A stretch of DNA of 64,000 bases from Undaria pinnatifida (taxonomy: Eukaryota; Sar; Phaeophyceae; Laminariales; Alariaceae). How positions within the stretch are numbered: the stretch's first letter is position 1; each line of letters opens with the position of its first letter. A model generated the notes under the pieces. It did not search any database. It saw only the letters and a list, made by a program, of their open reading frames with translations, and was not told the DNA's origin. The stretch lies in the NCBI GenBank assembly GCA_012845835.1, contig JABAKD010000029.1, positions 6,544,905 to 6,608,904 on the forward strand. The letters are read 5' to 3'. The translations under genes and the position numbers were made by a program. Of the stretch, positions 23,290-55,865 are shown piece by piece.

Positions 23290-24855
23290 ACTAATTGCGC
23301 AAAGGGCAACAACGGTTTAGGTCAAATCGTCGCTGCGTAGACCATATGTACACATTAGATAACTTAGTTCAAGGTAAGAAATATGTCATGCTCACAACGT
23401 ACTGTTGCTTGCTAGATGTACACAAGGCTTGTGACACAGTATCGAGAAATGGATTGTGGAAAAATTGTGGGAAATTGGGATCAAACGAAAGATGTGGAGA
23501 GTCCTTCTAGTTCTACGGTAGCCCCTCGTCCTTTCTTCAACGAAATAGCCGGTTTGGAAACGGGTTCCCGGCCGTATCTCCTCAAACACGGTGCTCCCTG
23601 CCACTCCGACGTCGTCATCCGATAGTTCTTTGCGCAAAAGAAAGTATTTTGAATGTAGTGTTTTGAGTGCATCCTCCCGTCGAGCACCCGTGAAACGTCC
23701 GTTAAAGAAAATCGCTGGTTCTGCGGAGGGGCTACCGTAGAATTAGTCTGGATAGTGATGAAGAACATTATGGAATGCGCGGGAAGTGCTGTGATGCTGG
23801 ACGGAAAAATATAATAAATGGCCAAATTTTTCAAACAGTTGCACCAAGATGTACACTCTCTCCCAATACATTCAAGGTATGTATTGATGAGATGAATGTA
23901 AAAAATTGTCGAATCAAGAAAGCATGTATTCACGATGGGGAAGATATGGTTTTGGCGTTGACGTTTGCGGATGATTTCGCGGGGACATCAAAGACACCTG
24001 ATTGCAAGAACAGATAGGAGAAGGCATCAAGGTACACTAGGGAACGGAGGGCGAAATCGAACGTAATATAATGCGCAGTGGTTGTATGTAACGAAGATAA
24101 ATGGAATCCGTCAACTTTCAAATGGAAGTGGGAAGAAGATGACCTACCGATCGTAGATAAAAAAACGTACCTTGGCATATATATATCAAATTACTGCTCT
24201 TGGGATGCACACATGCTGAAGTGATAGGGAAGGGAATATCACAAGTAGGCGAGATGGATGCGATCCTAACAGACCCGCACCCTGACCGTGGGAAAAAAGA
24301 TGCATCCTGCCTAATGTGATGTTTTTAAAGCCAGAGCATGCAGGAGAAGTATGGGAAGGGAACGTGAAGTTCGGAAAACAATTGGAAACAGCAACGATGG
24401 CAGCAGCTACATAGATATTAGGATGCTCAAGTACGACGAGTAATGCATTATCAAGAGCAGAACTAGGAATGTACCTACTTAAAACAAATACAGACACGAG
24501 AAAGTTGAAATAGCAACATAAAGTATGGAATATACCAGAAACGAGGTTGCCAGCCAAAACCGATAGGGCTGTATGGGAGAAGATCGCAAAGGGACGAGCT
24601 GGAAAAGGTGGGATAACGTAATGAAGAAAATTTGGAAGGATTTAGGGGGAGACGAAGACGATACACTTTCCATAGAGACGCATGGCAGTTACAAAACAGG
24701 AGTAAAAAAACAATAAAAGAAACGTTAAGGTTAGTGTTAATAAATGAGGTGAAAGAGGAGAAACACTTCAAGATATAGGGGGAGTTGAGGGAAGATAATG
24801 GAATGAAAAAGTACTTGCAAGGCCCAATGCACTACGCGAAAAAGGCGATACTGCG
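23290..24855 (+). mobile_element. LINE reverse transcriptase fragment, copy 1
   Basis: Non-LTR retrotransposon RT. The finger/palm start reads FRSNRRCVDHMYTLDNLVQG, palm A reads LLDVHKACDTVSRNGLW (catalytic Asp in LDVHKA), then CTLSPNTFKVCIDEM, and the catalytic LTFADDFAG is near 23957-23985. Similarity continues in changing frames through the RT thumb and the C-terminal region (WKDLGGDED near 24640). The 5' part of the element, including any endonuclease, is absent. It is broken by several frameshifts and stops and is split by a small inverted-repeat element at 23514-23748. By motif it belongs with LINEs whose RT reads QGCTLSP...FADD; I cannot name the clade. Confidence 0.85.
23514..23748 (+). 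mobile_element. Small inverted-repeat element, copy 2, inside the LINE
   Basis: Inverted ends TTCTACGGTAGCCCCTC and GAGGGGCTACCGTAGAA, the best preserved of the family. It splits the LINE reading frame. Dropping the element and one copy of the flanking TAG leaves a continuous LINE frame, so the insertion site is defined and the target duplication is probably TAG (3 bp). Non-coding. Confidence 0.85.
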
Positions 24856-25362
24856 ATTTCGTGCAACGCACTTGGTGGCACGATGACTTGGCGGGTCGTC
24901 CTTTCTGCTCGCTCACGCTGCCGTCGGGAGAGTTCGAAGTATCCGGCTATGTATTTTCCTTGTTCCTCCTTTCCTTTGGATCCTCAGATATGCAATACGG
25001 AGAAATTGGTCCGAGACTTCCGACTTACACCGACGTCGCATCGTCGAGTCTCACAAGCGCATGGGATCACAGATAGAAGGTAATGCAAATGCACATGAAT
25101 ACAAGCAAATGGCAGTGTCCATGCACACATGTGAACAGTGGTTTGTCGTTGCACGTTTGTTCACATTTCGTTAGCCATTTGATGGTGTTTATAACTGAAT
25201 ACCAGGCGCAATTTACAGTGATGCTGCTTTCACTATGTTTTTGAAGGCGTTATTGCCACGCTGACAGTTTCGGTTTCTTTACCGACCAGACGAAACGCTT
25301 TTCCGCGCCCACAGAACTACCCTTCGCTGTTTTGCGCCCAGTTAACCCACGAGCGTAAAGAG
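24856..25362. other. LINE-derived or unassigned spacer
   Basis: The LINE similarity weakens here, then returns at 25363. The stretch contains no open frame with a recognisable domain. It may be a diverged part of the LINE or a further insertion. Confidence 0.35.
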
Positions 25363-25835
25363 ATGGACATGACCTACCGTACGTTTATGTTCTACGTCAC
25401 CCTGCCGACGCAACACTCGAATTACCAAAAGGAAGAAAGAGATATACCAATAATCGGAAAGAAGAGGACATGGATGTATATGTGTCAATGTGGCACAACA
25501 ATACAGAGTAGAACTCAACTAGCAGGAGAATACGAAATATACAAGGAGGAACGGGATGCGTTAGAGGAGGAAATGAGGAAATTTGACGAATGTGGCATGA
25601 AATAGTTTGGTAGACTAGAGAGTCGCGAGAAAACGGTCGCTTTCCCAGAAGATAGATGGTGGCCACAGAAGGTGAAGCAGGACGGGGATAGAATAAGGAC
25701 AAACAAAACCCTGTGATATATGGAAAACGCGTAGTGAGCGCCCAAACGTTGGAGGTGTCTCTACTAGGATTAGGAGCCGTGTTCCGTCTTGAAAGGGAGG
25801 CTTGGTCAATGGTGAAACTACTAAAGCAAGCACCG
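25363..25835 (+). pseudogene. LINE 3' coding remnant, copy 1
   Basis: Frame at 25363-25605 includes ERDIPIIGKKRTWMYMCQCG and EYEIYKEERDALEEEMRKF. The CxCG...ESRTH-like zinc-binding arrangement followed by a helical C terminus is typical of the RT-containing LINE ORF end. Similarity continues to about 25800 with REKTV and ERPNVGGVS. The order after 23290-24855 fits the 3' part of the same LINE copy. Confidence 0.7.
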
Positions 25836-25844
25836 AACAAGTTC

Positions 25845-26700
25845 GCTCCCCAGACCCGCACCTTGACACTAGAAATGAAAAATGTATTCTCATTAGTGTG
25901 ATTTTACCAAGGTGAGAGTGTGCAGGACAAGTATGGGGAGGGAACGCGAAGTTCACAAAACAACTTGAAACAGTGCGGATGACAGCAGCAAAAAAATATT
26001 CCAGGATTCTCAAGTATGACGAAGAATACAGTATAAAGATAACCAGGAATTTGCACATACATATGAAACGAATTGAGAAGCAAGAAAGTTTAGATGGCAA
26101 TTTGCGGTAAGGAATACGCCAGAAAAGATGCTGACAGCCAAATTTGATAGGGCTGTATGGTTTAACATGAAAATGGGAGAGCTGCAATATGATGGGACAA
26201 CGTATTCGAGAAAACATGGCAGGATTTAGGTGGAGACCAAGAACATGTGCTGTTTGTGGAGAAGTTTACCGGGAACGAGACAGAATAGAAGTAAAAAAAA
26301 AACATATAAGAAAGGGAAAAGAAAGCGCAAATGAATGTGGTGAAAAAAGAGAAGCACGTGGAGATATACGGGGGGTTGACGGAAGATATTGGAAATAAAA
26401 AGTATTTTGAAAAATTATTTCAAGGACGTCAGCCGTGAGTTGGACGAATTTCGGGTCACTAGTCATGTTTATTTTCACGGGCCAACGGACTACGCGAAAA
26501 ACGTGAAGCTGTGAATTCATGTCGGTAGGGGAACTGGATCTACCGGAAAGACGAAAGAGATATACCAATAGTCAGCAGAAGGAGAACATGGATGCATATA
26601 TGTGCCCGGGTGACAACACCAATAGAGAGTAGGACTCAGTAGGAGAACGTGAAGTATGCAAGGATCGGGCGGGGCCGCCGAATAATTGCGAGAAAATGAC
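25845..26700 (+). pseudogene. Second, 5'-truncated LINE copy
   Basis: Repeats the sequence found at 24270 onwards (both start AGACCCGCACC, then CATGCRGGA and GGGAACGYGAAGTTC), so this is a second partial copy of the same LINE lying head-to-tail behind the first. It includes a MCPGDNT remnant of the zinc-binding segment near 26595. Truncated at the 5' end, as LINE insertions usually are, and heavily broken. Confidence 0.7.
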
Positions 26701-27780
26701 ATGACTAAGAGAAGGGGAAGATTTTGAACCCTACCAAGATGCTGAGCTGCAACATGTATTTAAAACATATGCTATTGAAAATGGGTTCTGTCGGGAGGGA
26801 GTGGTTCTGCGCACAGGCATGTGTGAAGGTAGGTATTGGAGCACTGCATAGAGGAAATGGATAGACGAACGAAAACGGAAATAAGCAGGTTGTACGATTC
26901 AGCGAGGAAAACTGGCTGTGGTGTTGTGGATAGGCGAGAAGTAGACAGGAAGGAAACGGAAAGTAAAACGCGGTTGAAACAGATTTATAAACAGTGCATG
27001 AAACGTAATATCTATGGAAGGAAAGGTCAATGGCAAAGGTATGGTAGCCGGACCTTGGCTGAATATGGAGAAGCATTCGGGCGGCATGACATGCGCCGAG
27101 AGCGCTGAAGGGTGGGAGACGAATACCGTTTGTTTATCAATATTTCGAAAGTCCTACAACTGCTGCGAGAAAATAACACAACGCCAAGATTAGAGCAGTC
27201 AGGCCAAGTCCCTGACACTAAGTACGCGAAAAACGCAAAACCCACGCCGGAAGCCAGTCCATATCTGTCTGTGTCCGTGATGGAAAGATAGTGGTAATCT
27301 TAAACGAAGAACGCCAGCGCCGGCCGGAAGAGCGAAGAAAAACAAATTGCTGCCGCTGTTTGTATTAAAAACAAAAAAAACAGGGCCATCTCCAGCAGGC
27401 ACGGAAACACACCCACAATGGAAAGCAGTACACACCAGTGAAATATGTGTGGTGTTATACTGTACGTATTGAATTTATAAACAAAATTACCTCTCCGCTG
27501 TGTGCCCTTCCCAATCGTTCCACAGCTGCAACTGTTGGTGGGCCTAAATGGTCCCAACAATCGTGTTTAGTTTATTCCACTTCGTCCAGTTTAGTCTGCC
27601 CCGTGCTGAAAATATGCTCCTCTTGTGTGATGTTTGTGCTGCCCGCGTGGGTTGGGCAGATCTCGCAGCATGTGTACAGACTATGATACGAAGCAACCTG
27701 CGCTTCGGCTACTACAGGAAGTAATTGATATTATAGAGTTTCATCTGAGTCCAATAATTTTTCCCAGCAGTATACAGCAG
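26701..27780. other. No recognised gene
   Basis: A Lys/Arg/Glu-rich + frame at 26836-27108 has no recognisable domain and may be further LINE-derived sequence. The rest of the stretch shows short frames only. Nothing else seen. Confidence 0.4.
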
Positions 27781-27784
27781 TGAA

Positions 27785-28065
27785 TATTCCGGCGTCCCCG
27801 ATGATGGGAAAGCAAGCCGCGTAGCTATTATTGGGGTCGTAGTCGTAGGTTCGAATCTCACACCGCGAATTATTTCATACAAATTAACAGGAAGACATCG
27901 CGAAATCGGGAGTTGGCGAAAGTCGACGCACATCCACGAGCACAAAGTGCCGATCAGTGGGAATGCTGCACCCTACGCGCGATAAGAATGAAGACAAGCA
28001 CCAGGGCAGGGGGGAAAAGGCATGAGCCTGGTCCGACTTGTCTAGGAGGTTGCTGAGGGTAAAAC
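27785..28065 (+). mobile_element. tRNA-derived SINE, copy 1
   Basis: A tRNA-like head with a B-box match GGTTCGAATCT (27848-27858) and an upstream A-box-like GTAGCTATTATTGG. It is followed by a body shared with 60526-60835 (CAGTGGGAATGCTG, CGCGCGATAA, then GGGGAAAAGG and GGYTTGTC). Pol III internal promoter boxes plus an unrelated body is SINE architecture. The boundaries are approximate. Confidence 0.6.
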
Positions 28066-29870
28066 CTTTTACGATTTGACGTGGACAGTTAAAACGGCCA
28101 TAAAAAAGTAAGATCGAGATGCCATGAACTCAGATACTAGACTTCAAAGTATGCTACTATTGTACTACCGTACTGACTGGTAAAAATTCCACATATGTAT
28201 TGAATAGCTGTCGACAAACGACACGAAATGTCATTCTCCCCACGTGAATATGTCCAGACCAATCAAGTCGAAAAACCGCTCAAAAATGCTGTTGCTAATT
28301 CGTCTGGTCTGCTTCAAATGAATATGATGACGCTCGCAACGTTTGGCGAGCAATCCGACGAATGAGAGAACCCGAATTCCTGCGAAATGTCGCCCGACGC
28401 CACGCAAAAACAAGTTGTTGGTCCCCACTAATTTCGAATGGTTCGACGAAAAGCGATGGCGACGCGAACAACGAAACTCTGTACTAGGTACCGGACGTAC
28501 CACGGCCTTCCGCGGTATATCACAGACTTACCAGCGTGTATACGGCACCAACATACCAGGTACTGAGCTTACCACAGTCTTCCTTCGCGGTGTATACGGT
28601 GTCTCACCCGAACCTCACGGTATTCTGTCAAATTATCACGGCACACCACGGTATGATACCGCCACCTAATAATGCCCATAGGATCGCCGTGAATCCCACG
28701 TTGTCCCACCGACTTTGCACGACATCCCACCGACCCCACGCTATGGCACAAAGCACGTTGCCGCTGCCGTACTACTGCCGCGGCTGTTGTCGTTGTTCTT
28801 CGGTGGGGCCAGAGTAATACTGTACTGTTATTATTGCTATACCTCGGCTTCGCTTTTGCGGCCTCCTCTTCGCCATTGCCGGCCTCTTACGTAACATAAT
28901 AAGTCACGCTAGAGGACCGTGCACTTAGCACGCCGCGAACGGTCTATCCTGGTATCAAGCGCCTCTGTTGCGGTAACAGGAGCACTGCTGTGAGTATCTC
29001 TAATTGTCAGCAGCTCAGGGCCACTAGCAAAAAGGGCTAGATCTATGCATCCTCTCCGATATCTGCAGGTCCACGATACGTACGGTAATGTAGTCGATAC
29101 TTGCGCTTTCGCCAATGTTTTACCACACCAGTAAGACACTCTACAGTGCACGTCCATGTACGTTGTAGTCTACATATATAACTCTGGTATACCCAAACAA
29201 AGTTTACGGCAGTAGACGAGGTACTTTCCCAGTGCAGTCATCCCTTCAGTCCTCGCCTATGCGTATCGGCACACAATCCCGGGCCGCCAAACAGTAATTC
29301 GTCGAACTCACGGCTGACGTCCTCACAATATATTTTTATAAATATTCACCACGCACCATTATCGTCAACGATTGGCTAATCGCCGTAACAATATCATACA
29401 TAAAAATATATTGAACACAAGGTTGACACGTAGACGTCACGTGGAACATACACGTATTACTAAATTTGACTGTGGTACATCGCTTGGGAGAGGCACGGAG
29501 CGTCAATACATCACGTAAGGTTTCGGTTGCAGGCCGGCCGACGCGCCGCACCCCCGTTTTACGAATGACGGTCGTACGGTGGAAGTGCACCGCCTTTTGT
29601 TCAGGGCATCCACACCTGACGAGCTCTGTACGTCACACAAAACTGATTTTGAGTAAACTGAAAGTGCAAACCGATCAACACACCCATGACCTAGGTATCA
29701 AAACCACGTATTGGACGCATGCCCCGTTAAACGTGCACCACTTTTTGTCTGAGGTTTCCCACTGTAAGAGCTTCAGATATGCAGGTCGTTCTTCCCGCAT
29801 GAACTGAAAATTTATAACAGCTATCGGGTACAAAAAGTGTCTAATTCCCAGGCACACAGCAAGAAATATG
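28066..29870. other. No recognised gene
   Basis: Short frames only. Around 28500-28660 a loose repeat of CACGGTAT/CGCGGTGTATACGG motifs occurs. This stretch lies just downstream of the transporter gene's last exon. Nothing else nameable. Confidence 0.4.
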
Positions 29871-29879
29871 AAACTATAT

Positions 29880-30080
29880 GCCCCATTCCCGACGATTGTG
29901 GGTGAAGGAGCTCGCTCATTCAGAAATCATTTCAAACGAAAAAAAGAGACCTCTGTCGAAGCACGCGTTATCGCACATGAAGAAAAACCTTCACACAAAA
30001 TGTTTGGCGAAGGACCTCCGTCTGACAGGAAAATGTTTGGCCCAAAGGCGCTACATTCATCGTAGCACGCGTTGTGTAGC
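29880..30080. repeat. Dispersed repeat H, copy in the transporter 3' region
   Basis: GACGATTGTGGGTGAAGGAG...CATTTCAAACGAA...CCTCTGTCG resembles 33655-33955 and 39130-39370 (shared TCCCATGGCCT, GACGATT, CTCTGTCG blocks). Copies are diverged and boundaries are not clear. It lies downstream (on the minus strand) of the transporter stop codon. Confidence 0.45.
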
Positions 30081-30116
30081 GTACACCGGTTTCTTTCGTA
30101 AGCAGCTGCAGCTGCT

Positions 30117-50448
<20,332 letters not shown>

Positions 50449-51820
50449 GTTCGCGCCTACGAGGCTCGAATTAAGACTCTTTTGTCGCCTATTCCCTGAA
50501 GACGATGTCCACTGCGAACTGTACACGGGTACAAGGTTTGAGAAAGAACCCGTTGAAGGTCACGTGTAGAAGCTGGCACAATCATCAGAGTGACGCGAAT
50601 AGCAGAGGCCTATAGTCTAGAGCGTTCAAGATCGAAATTCAGGCGACACGGGTCATGCAAAAAAAATTGGCGTACACGAAATTGTAATTTATTGTCGTGC
50701 CGAGTTTAGAAAAATTTCCGAAGAACACGCAACGTACTCCACGCAATCCTGACTCGACCAGCTGCTGTATTTGCAACGGCTGTCGCATTTTAAACTCCCT
50801 TTTATCTTGCCGTGGGGGTTTCGCTCTACAAAAGATACACTTCCGGGTTTCCGGATTTGGCAGAGCAGAGGCAGAGCAGACGGCTCTTGGTGGGATAAAC
50901 GCTGACACGGGAACGAGTTCAAGAAAAGCTCATAGGCCCGGCAGCAGGTTCAGCCCGACTTGACAGCGCCGAACCAGCGGGGGCACTGGGATTGAATGGT
51001 TATGAAGATGGTAGCCCGCTGTCACACGCGCACACTGACTTCGTCAACCATGTCGTCAGCCCTGTCACCATTTCCACTTATAGCACCATCTACCGCAGTA
51101 TTACCACGTCTTCTTCAGACCAGGTGCTATGCGGGAGACAAAGCGCTGATGTAGATGTCAAATATACATCATAATCATGCACAACATTTAGGCAAACTAT
51201 TTGTTGGCTCTCCGACGGCGAGCAATATATACCCACGACAAATCAGCGGCCCTCTCGTAATATAACAATTTACTGATAAATCCAGCCTGGAAAAGACAAA
51301 ACAAAGGCAAGTGCGTAGCATACGTGTTGCCTGAGGATTCAAGAAGCTACTGCTCTTGCTCTGGGTCGCTTGACCCGGGGGTACCGCATCAACCAGAAAG
51401 TAAGCTGGTAACTGGTATTACCGCCGTCGAAAACAAGGAAGTGCAGAAAGAAAAAGTGCTTTTTGCCCTTCATGAGTCAGGATGTTAGCCCATGGACGGA
51501 TTTTACGTTTCTTAGGGGGCCGATACCGTGCACTCCAGTACTTCCCAAGAACAACTTCGCTGTATGTCGCGAGGTTGGCCGGAGGTAGTGAGTACGGTCG
51601 TGCGTTTTGCATCACCTTAAGTTGTCGTCATCACTGTTACTGTTCAAATAGGAAAATGTCACTATTAATATGATGGTTTGTACGATTTGCTCCCAAAACA
51701 AACGAAAAGCATGCGACTTCGTACCCGAAAAAGGAAACATACGAAACAGATACGATAGAAGAGCTGTCGTAAAGAACTATAAAATACAGCAGGTGGCCCC
51801 ATATAGTGCCGGTATGTGTC
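50449..51820. other. Upstream of the transporter; no recognised gene
   Basis: This stretch should hold the transporter promoter or an upstream exon. I see no convincing TATA box or second exon. Short frames on both strands have no recognisable domain. Confidence 0.4.
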
Positions 51821-51824
51821 ACGA

Positions 51825-52855
51825 AAATTTACCCGCGTTATACCGGGCACCCGCAATATATAAAAGCCGGCCACTATAGATGGGTCTAATATATTTTATT
51901 ATAAAAATTAAAATACACTCCAGCTGCTGTGAGATCGAAGATTTCGTCGAAACTCATCTTTGCAAGCTGTGTTTGATACTCCGATCGCGCGTATTACGAG
52001 TTGTGTGTCCTCATTAAGGATATAGGTCGGCGACTCCCCTTACAACTACCGTGTAGCTATCAGAGTCAACAGGATGATTTTAGTCAGTCTGTGCGCGGAA
52101 ACTATAGAACCAATTTCTGAGGGGGACAAAATCTGACAGCTGTGAAGGGAAAGGGGGGCCTGGTTTTGATCAAAAGCGAGCGGGTTTGGAGGGGGGAGGA
52201 GGGGGGGGAAAGGGGCAATTTGTGCATGTAAGCTATAAATCCTTTCGAGGGGATAAATCTGACGGTTTTGGCACCAGTATATTATTTGGGGCGGGGGGGG
52301 GGGGGGGGGTGGGGGCGGGGGGGGGGCGGGGGGGGGGGGGGGGGGGGGGGGGGGGGAGGGCTTTAGGTGAGGGGTTTGTTATACGTGTGGTGCTAGGTCT
52401 AGGCGAAGGTGCGGGTGATGGGGAAGAAGGGGGCGTTCGAGGCGGGGGGGGGGGGGGGGGGGGACACAGCGGCATGGATGGCTTTCGAAAGATACTGAGG
52501 TGATATCCTGTGCGTGAAGTGTTTATTAATGTGGCGGATTTCGATAGTTGGTGGGGCGTTTGAGTAAGGGAGAGCAAGAGGGGGGGGGGGGGGGGGTTTA
52601 GGAGGTTTAGGTCACAAATAATATTCAAACACACTTCGGCTGTGAGATCAAAGATATGTAGCAGCTTGTTATACGCGTGGTGCTAGGTCTAGGCGATCGT
52701 GCAGGTGGTCGGAAAAGAGGGGGCGTTGGAGGGGGGGGGGGGGGGGGGGGAGGGGGGTTGGGGGGATATTTTTTTTGAACGATTTCACCCGCACAATATC
52801 GGACACCCGCACTATATGACCCGCACTCTTTTGGGCCACCTACTGTATGGCTAGC
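51825..52855 (+). mobile_element. E-type repeat with G-tract units, copy 3
   Basis: E sequence at 51905-52180, then G-tract units to about 52770, including about 40 nearly uninterrupted G near 52330-52356. Direct repeats flank it: ACCCGCGTTATACCGGGCAC at 51831 and ACCCGCACAATATCGGACAC at 52789. There is no G1/G2 body, so this is either an internally deleted copy or a short relative. Non-coding. Confidence 0.75.
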
Positions 52856-53123
52856 TCGGCCGCATTTAATTATTTTGCTCATTCCATCTCGTATTGTTGC
52901 ACATGTTACTTTTTCTGTCGCCTTCTCCTTCGCTCGACAAAACTTAAACCCGTGGTCATAGCAATATAGGCCCACCAATGAGAAAATGCCCAACAAGAAA
53001 TTGACTCTCACTTGGGCTGACGCTAAGAAAAATGGACTCAGAAATCATGCTCGGGGGCGAGCGGTACACTAACTCTACATTATAATATAAGCCCAAGGTT
53101 GTTCAGGGGTGTTGAAATCGAAA

Positions 53124-53345
53124 TGAGGCTGAGTCGTTCTATGGCAGGGTTTTGAAAATAACTCCCGGCCGTATCTCCTTAAAGGCTGTGTCCCTTGCCA
53201 CCCCGACGTCACCATTCGATGTTATTTTGTAAACGAGAAAATATAAGAAATATTATGCTTTGGTAGCATCCTGCCTCGTGTCGACCAGCCATGACACGTT
53301 CGTTAAGATATGTCGCCGTTTTTTTCGGGGGGGCTATCGTAGAAT
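53124..53345 (+). mobile_element. Small inverted-repeat element, copy 4
   Basis: Ends TTCTATGGCAGGG and GGGGGGCTATCGTAGAA, with internal CCGGCCGTATCTCCTTAAA and CCACCCCGACGTCA shared with copy 2 and AGCCATGACACGTTCGTTAA with copies 1 and 2. Non-coding. Confidence 0.75.
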
Positions 53346-53849
53346 CAGTCGACTCACTCCAAATACGCATTTATTTATTGTTGGCGGGCATATATTATAA
53401 GCAGGCCCTTCTCCGCCCTCCTCACGACATACGCGCCTTCATTTTTATAGCGTGAAATATTGAGAACTTGCTTGTCCCTCGCCGACTCACGTCGAATTAC
53501 GATTACCCACGCTATAGCCAGTCATCCCACGGTATGGGTTGCAGTTGTTTGATTAACTAATAATGTCCACATCCGGTTGAACACCTCAGGTGAGGAGCTG
53601 CCGGTTCGACTGAAGTAATATCACGCGAGTACCCATTTTTTAGGACTGAGTGGCATAGAAGCTTGGTCGGGTTGTGTAAACGAATGGCATCGAAACTACG
53701 TTTTGAGTGAGATATTGAGCTCTTCACGTGAGGAGCTTTGGGACTGATGCTGCATCCCCTACAGGCGGATGATCGCTCCCTCGGCAATTGGAGTGTACAG
53801 AAAATATTATCTGCACACCGAGATTTTAACGCCTGACTGCAACGTTATG

Positions 53850-54505
53850 ATATGGTACGGCCTTGAAAGGCCTGGAACTATCTGATTTGGTACGTAGTTG
53901 GCGACCATCAGCCTACTCGGGGTGGTCAGGAAATGAAACCGAGGCATGCGCCTCGGCTCTAAGTTGCTATCTTGTACTCTGTGGAGAAAATATAGCTGCT
54001 CCTCTACAACGGTCAAGAACGCAACAACATGTCTACGGGCGACGATGCAGGATACTCGGAAGGCTGCGGTCCTCCACACGCCCTAACTAGAAGGCCCGAG
54101 AGACGACATGGAAACGCTCGAGGTCACGCCCGGACTCATGCAACCTCCGGGCGCGAGTCGCGGGATCCCAAGCGCGAGTTCGGGCGTGATCTCGAGCGTC
54201 TCCTTCCCGTCTCCTGGGCCTCCTGGTTGGGGCGTGTGGAGGACCGCAGCCTGCGCGAGAAACCTGCATCGTCACTGGTAGATATGATGTTGTTTTCTGA
54301 GCCGTATTCATAGAAAAAAGCAGCCTCTTACAAATGTATTAATTTCACAGAGCCCCGGACAACATCTGAGATCCGAGGCGTATACCTCGGTTTCATTTCC
54401 TGCGTACCCCAGAAAAGATAAATTATCGCCAGCTTATAATATAAAAACGGCCAAGCAACTATCAGATAAGATAATTGCTGGCTTTTCAAGGCTGTACATC
54501 AATAC
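53850..54505. repeat. Foldback element with about 300-bp inverted arms
   Basis: The left arm (53850-54150) and right arm (54170-54505) are inverted copies with only about 20-25 bases between. The inner 85 bases are closely matched (GGCTGCGGTCCTCCACACGC against its complement at 54232-54252). Matching continues outward through GACGATGCAGG, AACAACAT and AGGAAATGAAACCGAGG, to GCCTTGAAA at the ends. A further perfect palindrome, CCGAGGCATGCGCCTCGG, lies inside each arm. Short frames in it mirror each other and are not genes. A transcript would form a long hairpin. Confidence 0.85.
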
Positions 54506-54749
54506 TAGCCCAATCTGATGGGATGAATGTGAATAAATATGTGAGATGTGTTGTTCGAAGTTATGTTAAGGAATCAGTGGGGTATTAGTCCGTTTGACCA
54601 TTTGCAAAAGGTTAACCAATAGCTCTCATAAATCAAGCCTTATAACACTCTCCCCCCCTGAAACGGCGGGATAGCAGGTCGGCCGGATATACGGCGGACC
54701 TCTGTCAACAGCCGTTTCATTTCCTAGGGATACCAGGGAGAGTAGTTTT

Positions 54750-55860
54750 CAAAAACCACCATCAATAGATACTACCGAGGCGACCGGCCCATAAGCACAA
54801 GTGAAGAGCATATATATGCCCCAGTCCCCTCCCCGCCCCCCCCCCATTCCCCCTCCCCCCGGCCGCTTAGAGATGCCAACGGTGGATGACGCTGCCGCGG
54901 CCTTTGCGCGTCGCTCTGCAGCTTTGCGTATCTCCGTTTCATGCCAATTCCGCATGAACAACTCGGCTCCCTCCTCTACTCTTCGAAACCATCTGCCAGC
55001 CTTCTGAGCAGCCTTTCGCCATCCTTCAAATTTCATTCCAAAAACCGACATATCCTACTTCAGATGATCCATCCAGTCTTTCTCTTGCCCCCCTGAGTAG
55101 CCTTTACCCCCAACAAACTCCCCAAACATCACCCTCTGTGGCAGACGCTCCTCCCCCATGCGTGCCACGAATCCCGCAAACAAAATCCTCCGTTTGCGCA
55201 CTATCACCTCAACGCTCTCGGAATCTGTCTGGGCAAGCGCGTCGGCGTACGATAGGGTGTGGTCGTCGCGCTTCCGTTTCCGCCATCCAAGGCATCGGAG
55301 GAGCATGGAACGGTGAACCCGACGTAGCCTGTCATAGTCAGGCTTCTTTGGGCTCCACGTCATGCAACCGTACAGCAGTGTCTCGACCACCTCAGCTTTC
55401 AGCAACCGCACCTTCAACCGTAAACGCACACCCGGGCGATCATAGATTTCCATCTTGTACCGCTGGAAACACGCCCAGGCCATCTGAAGACGCCGCGTTA
55501 TTTCAGTGCTAAGGTTTCTGTCTGCGGTGATAGCCCCGCCCAAGTATACAAACTCGATTGTTTGTTTGTAAACCTGGCCGGCTGCATTGATCGTGAAGGA
55601 CACCTTCCCCCCGCTTTTGGTTTCCAGGCGCATTATCTCTGTTTTTGCCTCGGATACTGTAAGCCCGAACGACGAACACGCAGTCACGATCGTCGTCATC
55701 ATCCTCTCCAGACCTTCTGATGATCGCGATACGATGCCCGCATCGTCCGCGTACAGCATACCCCACAATCTCTGCACCCCCTCCCCCTCCTTCCCCCTCC
55801 GTCCGTCGACTTTGCCTGTGCGTGAAGTGCCCTTCTCGCCTTCCTCCTTTCTCACGATAT
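54750..55860 (-). pseudogene. LINE reverse transcriptase, 3' half
   Basis: Minus frame with LWGMLYADDAGIVSRSSEG (catalytic YADD at 55753-55742), FGLTVSEAKTEIM, VYLGGAITADRNLSTEITRR, LLYGCMTWSPKKPDYDRLRR, LLRCLGWRKRKRDDHTLSYA and FAGFVARMGEERLPQRVMFG, the thumb and C-terminal region of LINE RTs, then FGMKFEGWRKAAQKAG and a G-rich 3' untranslated tract (54825-54865). Near 55850 similarity ends, and the next piece of RT lies in the opposite orientation. The open frame is about 250 codons over the LINE part, long for this window. Confidence 0.9.
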
Positions 55861-55865
55861 CATCG

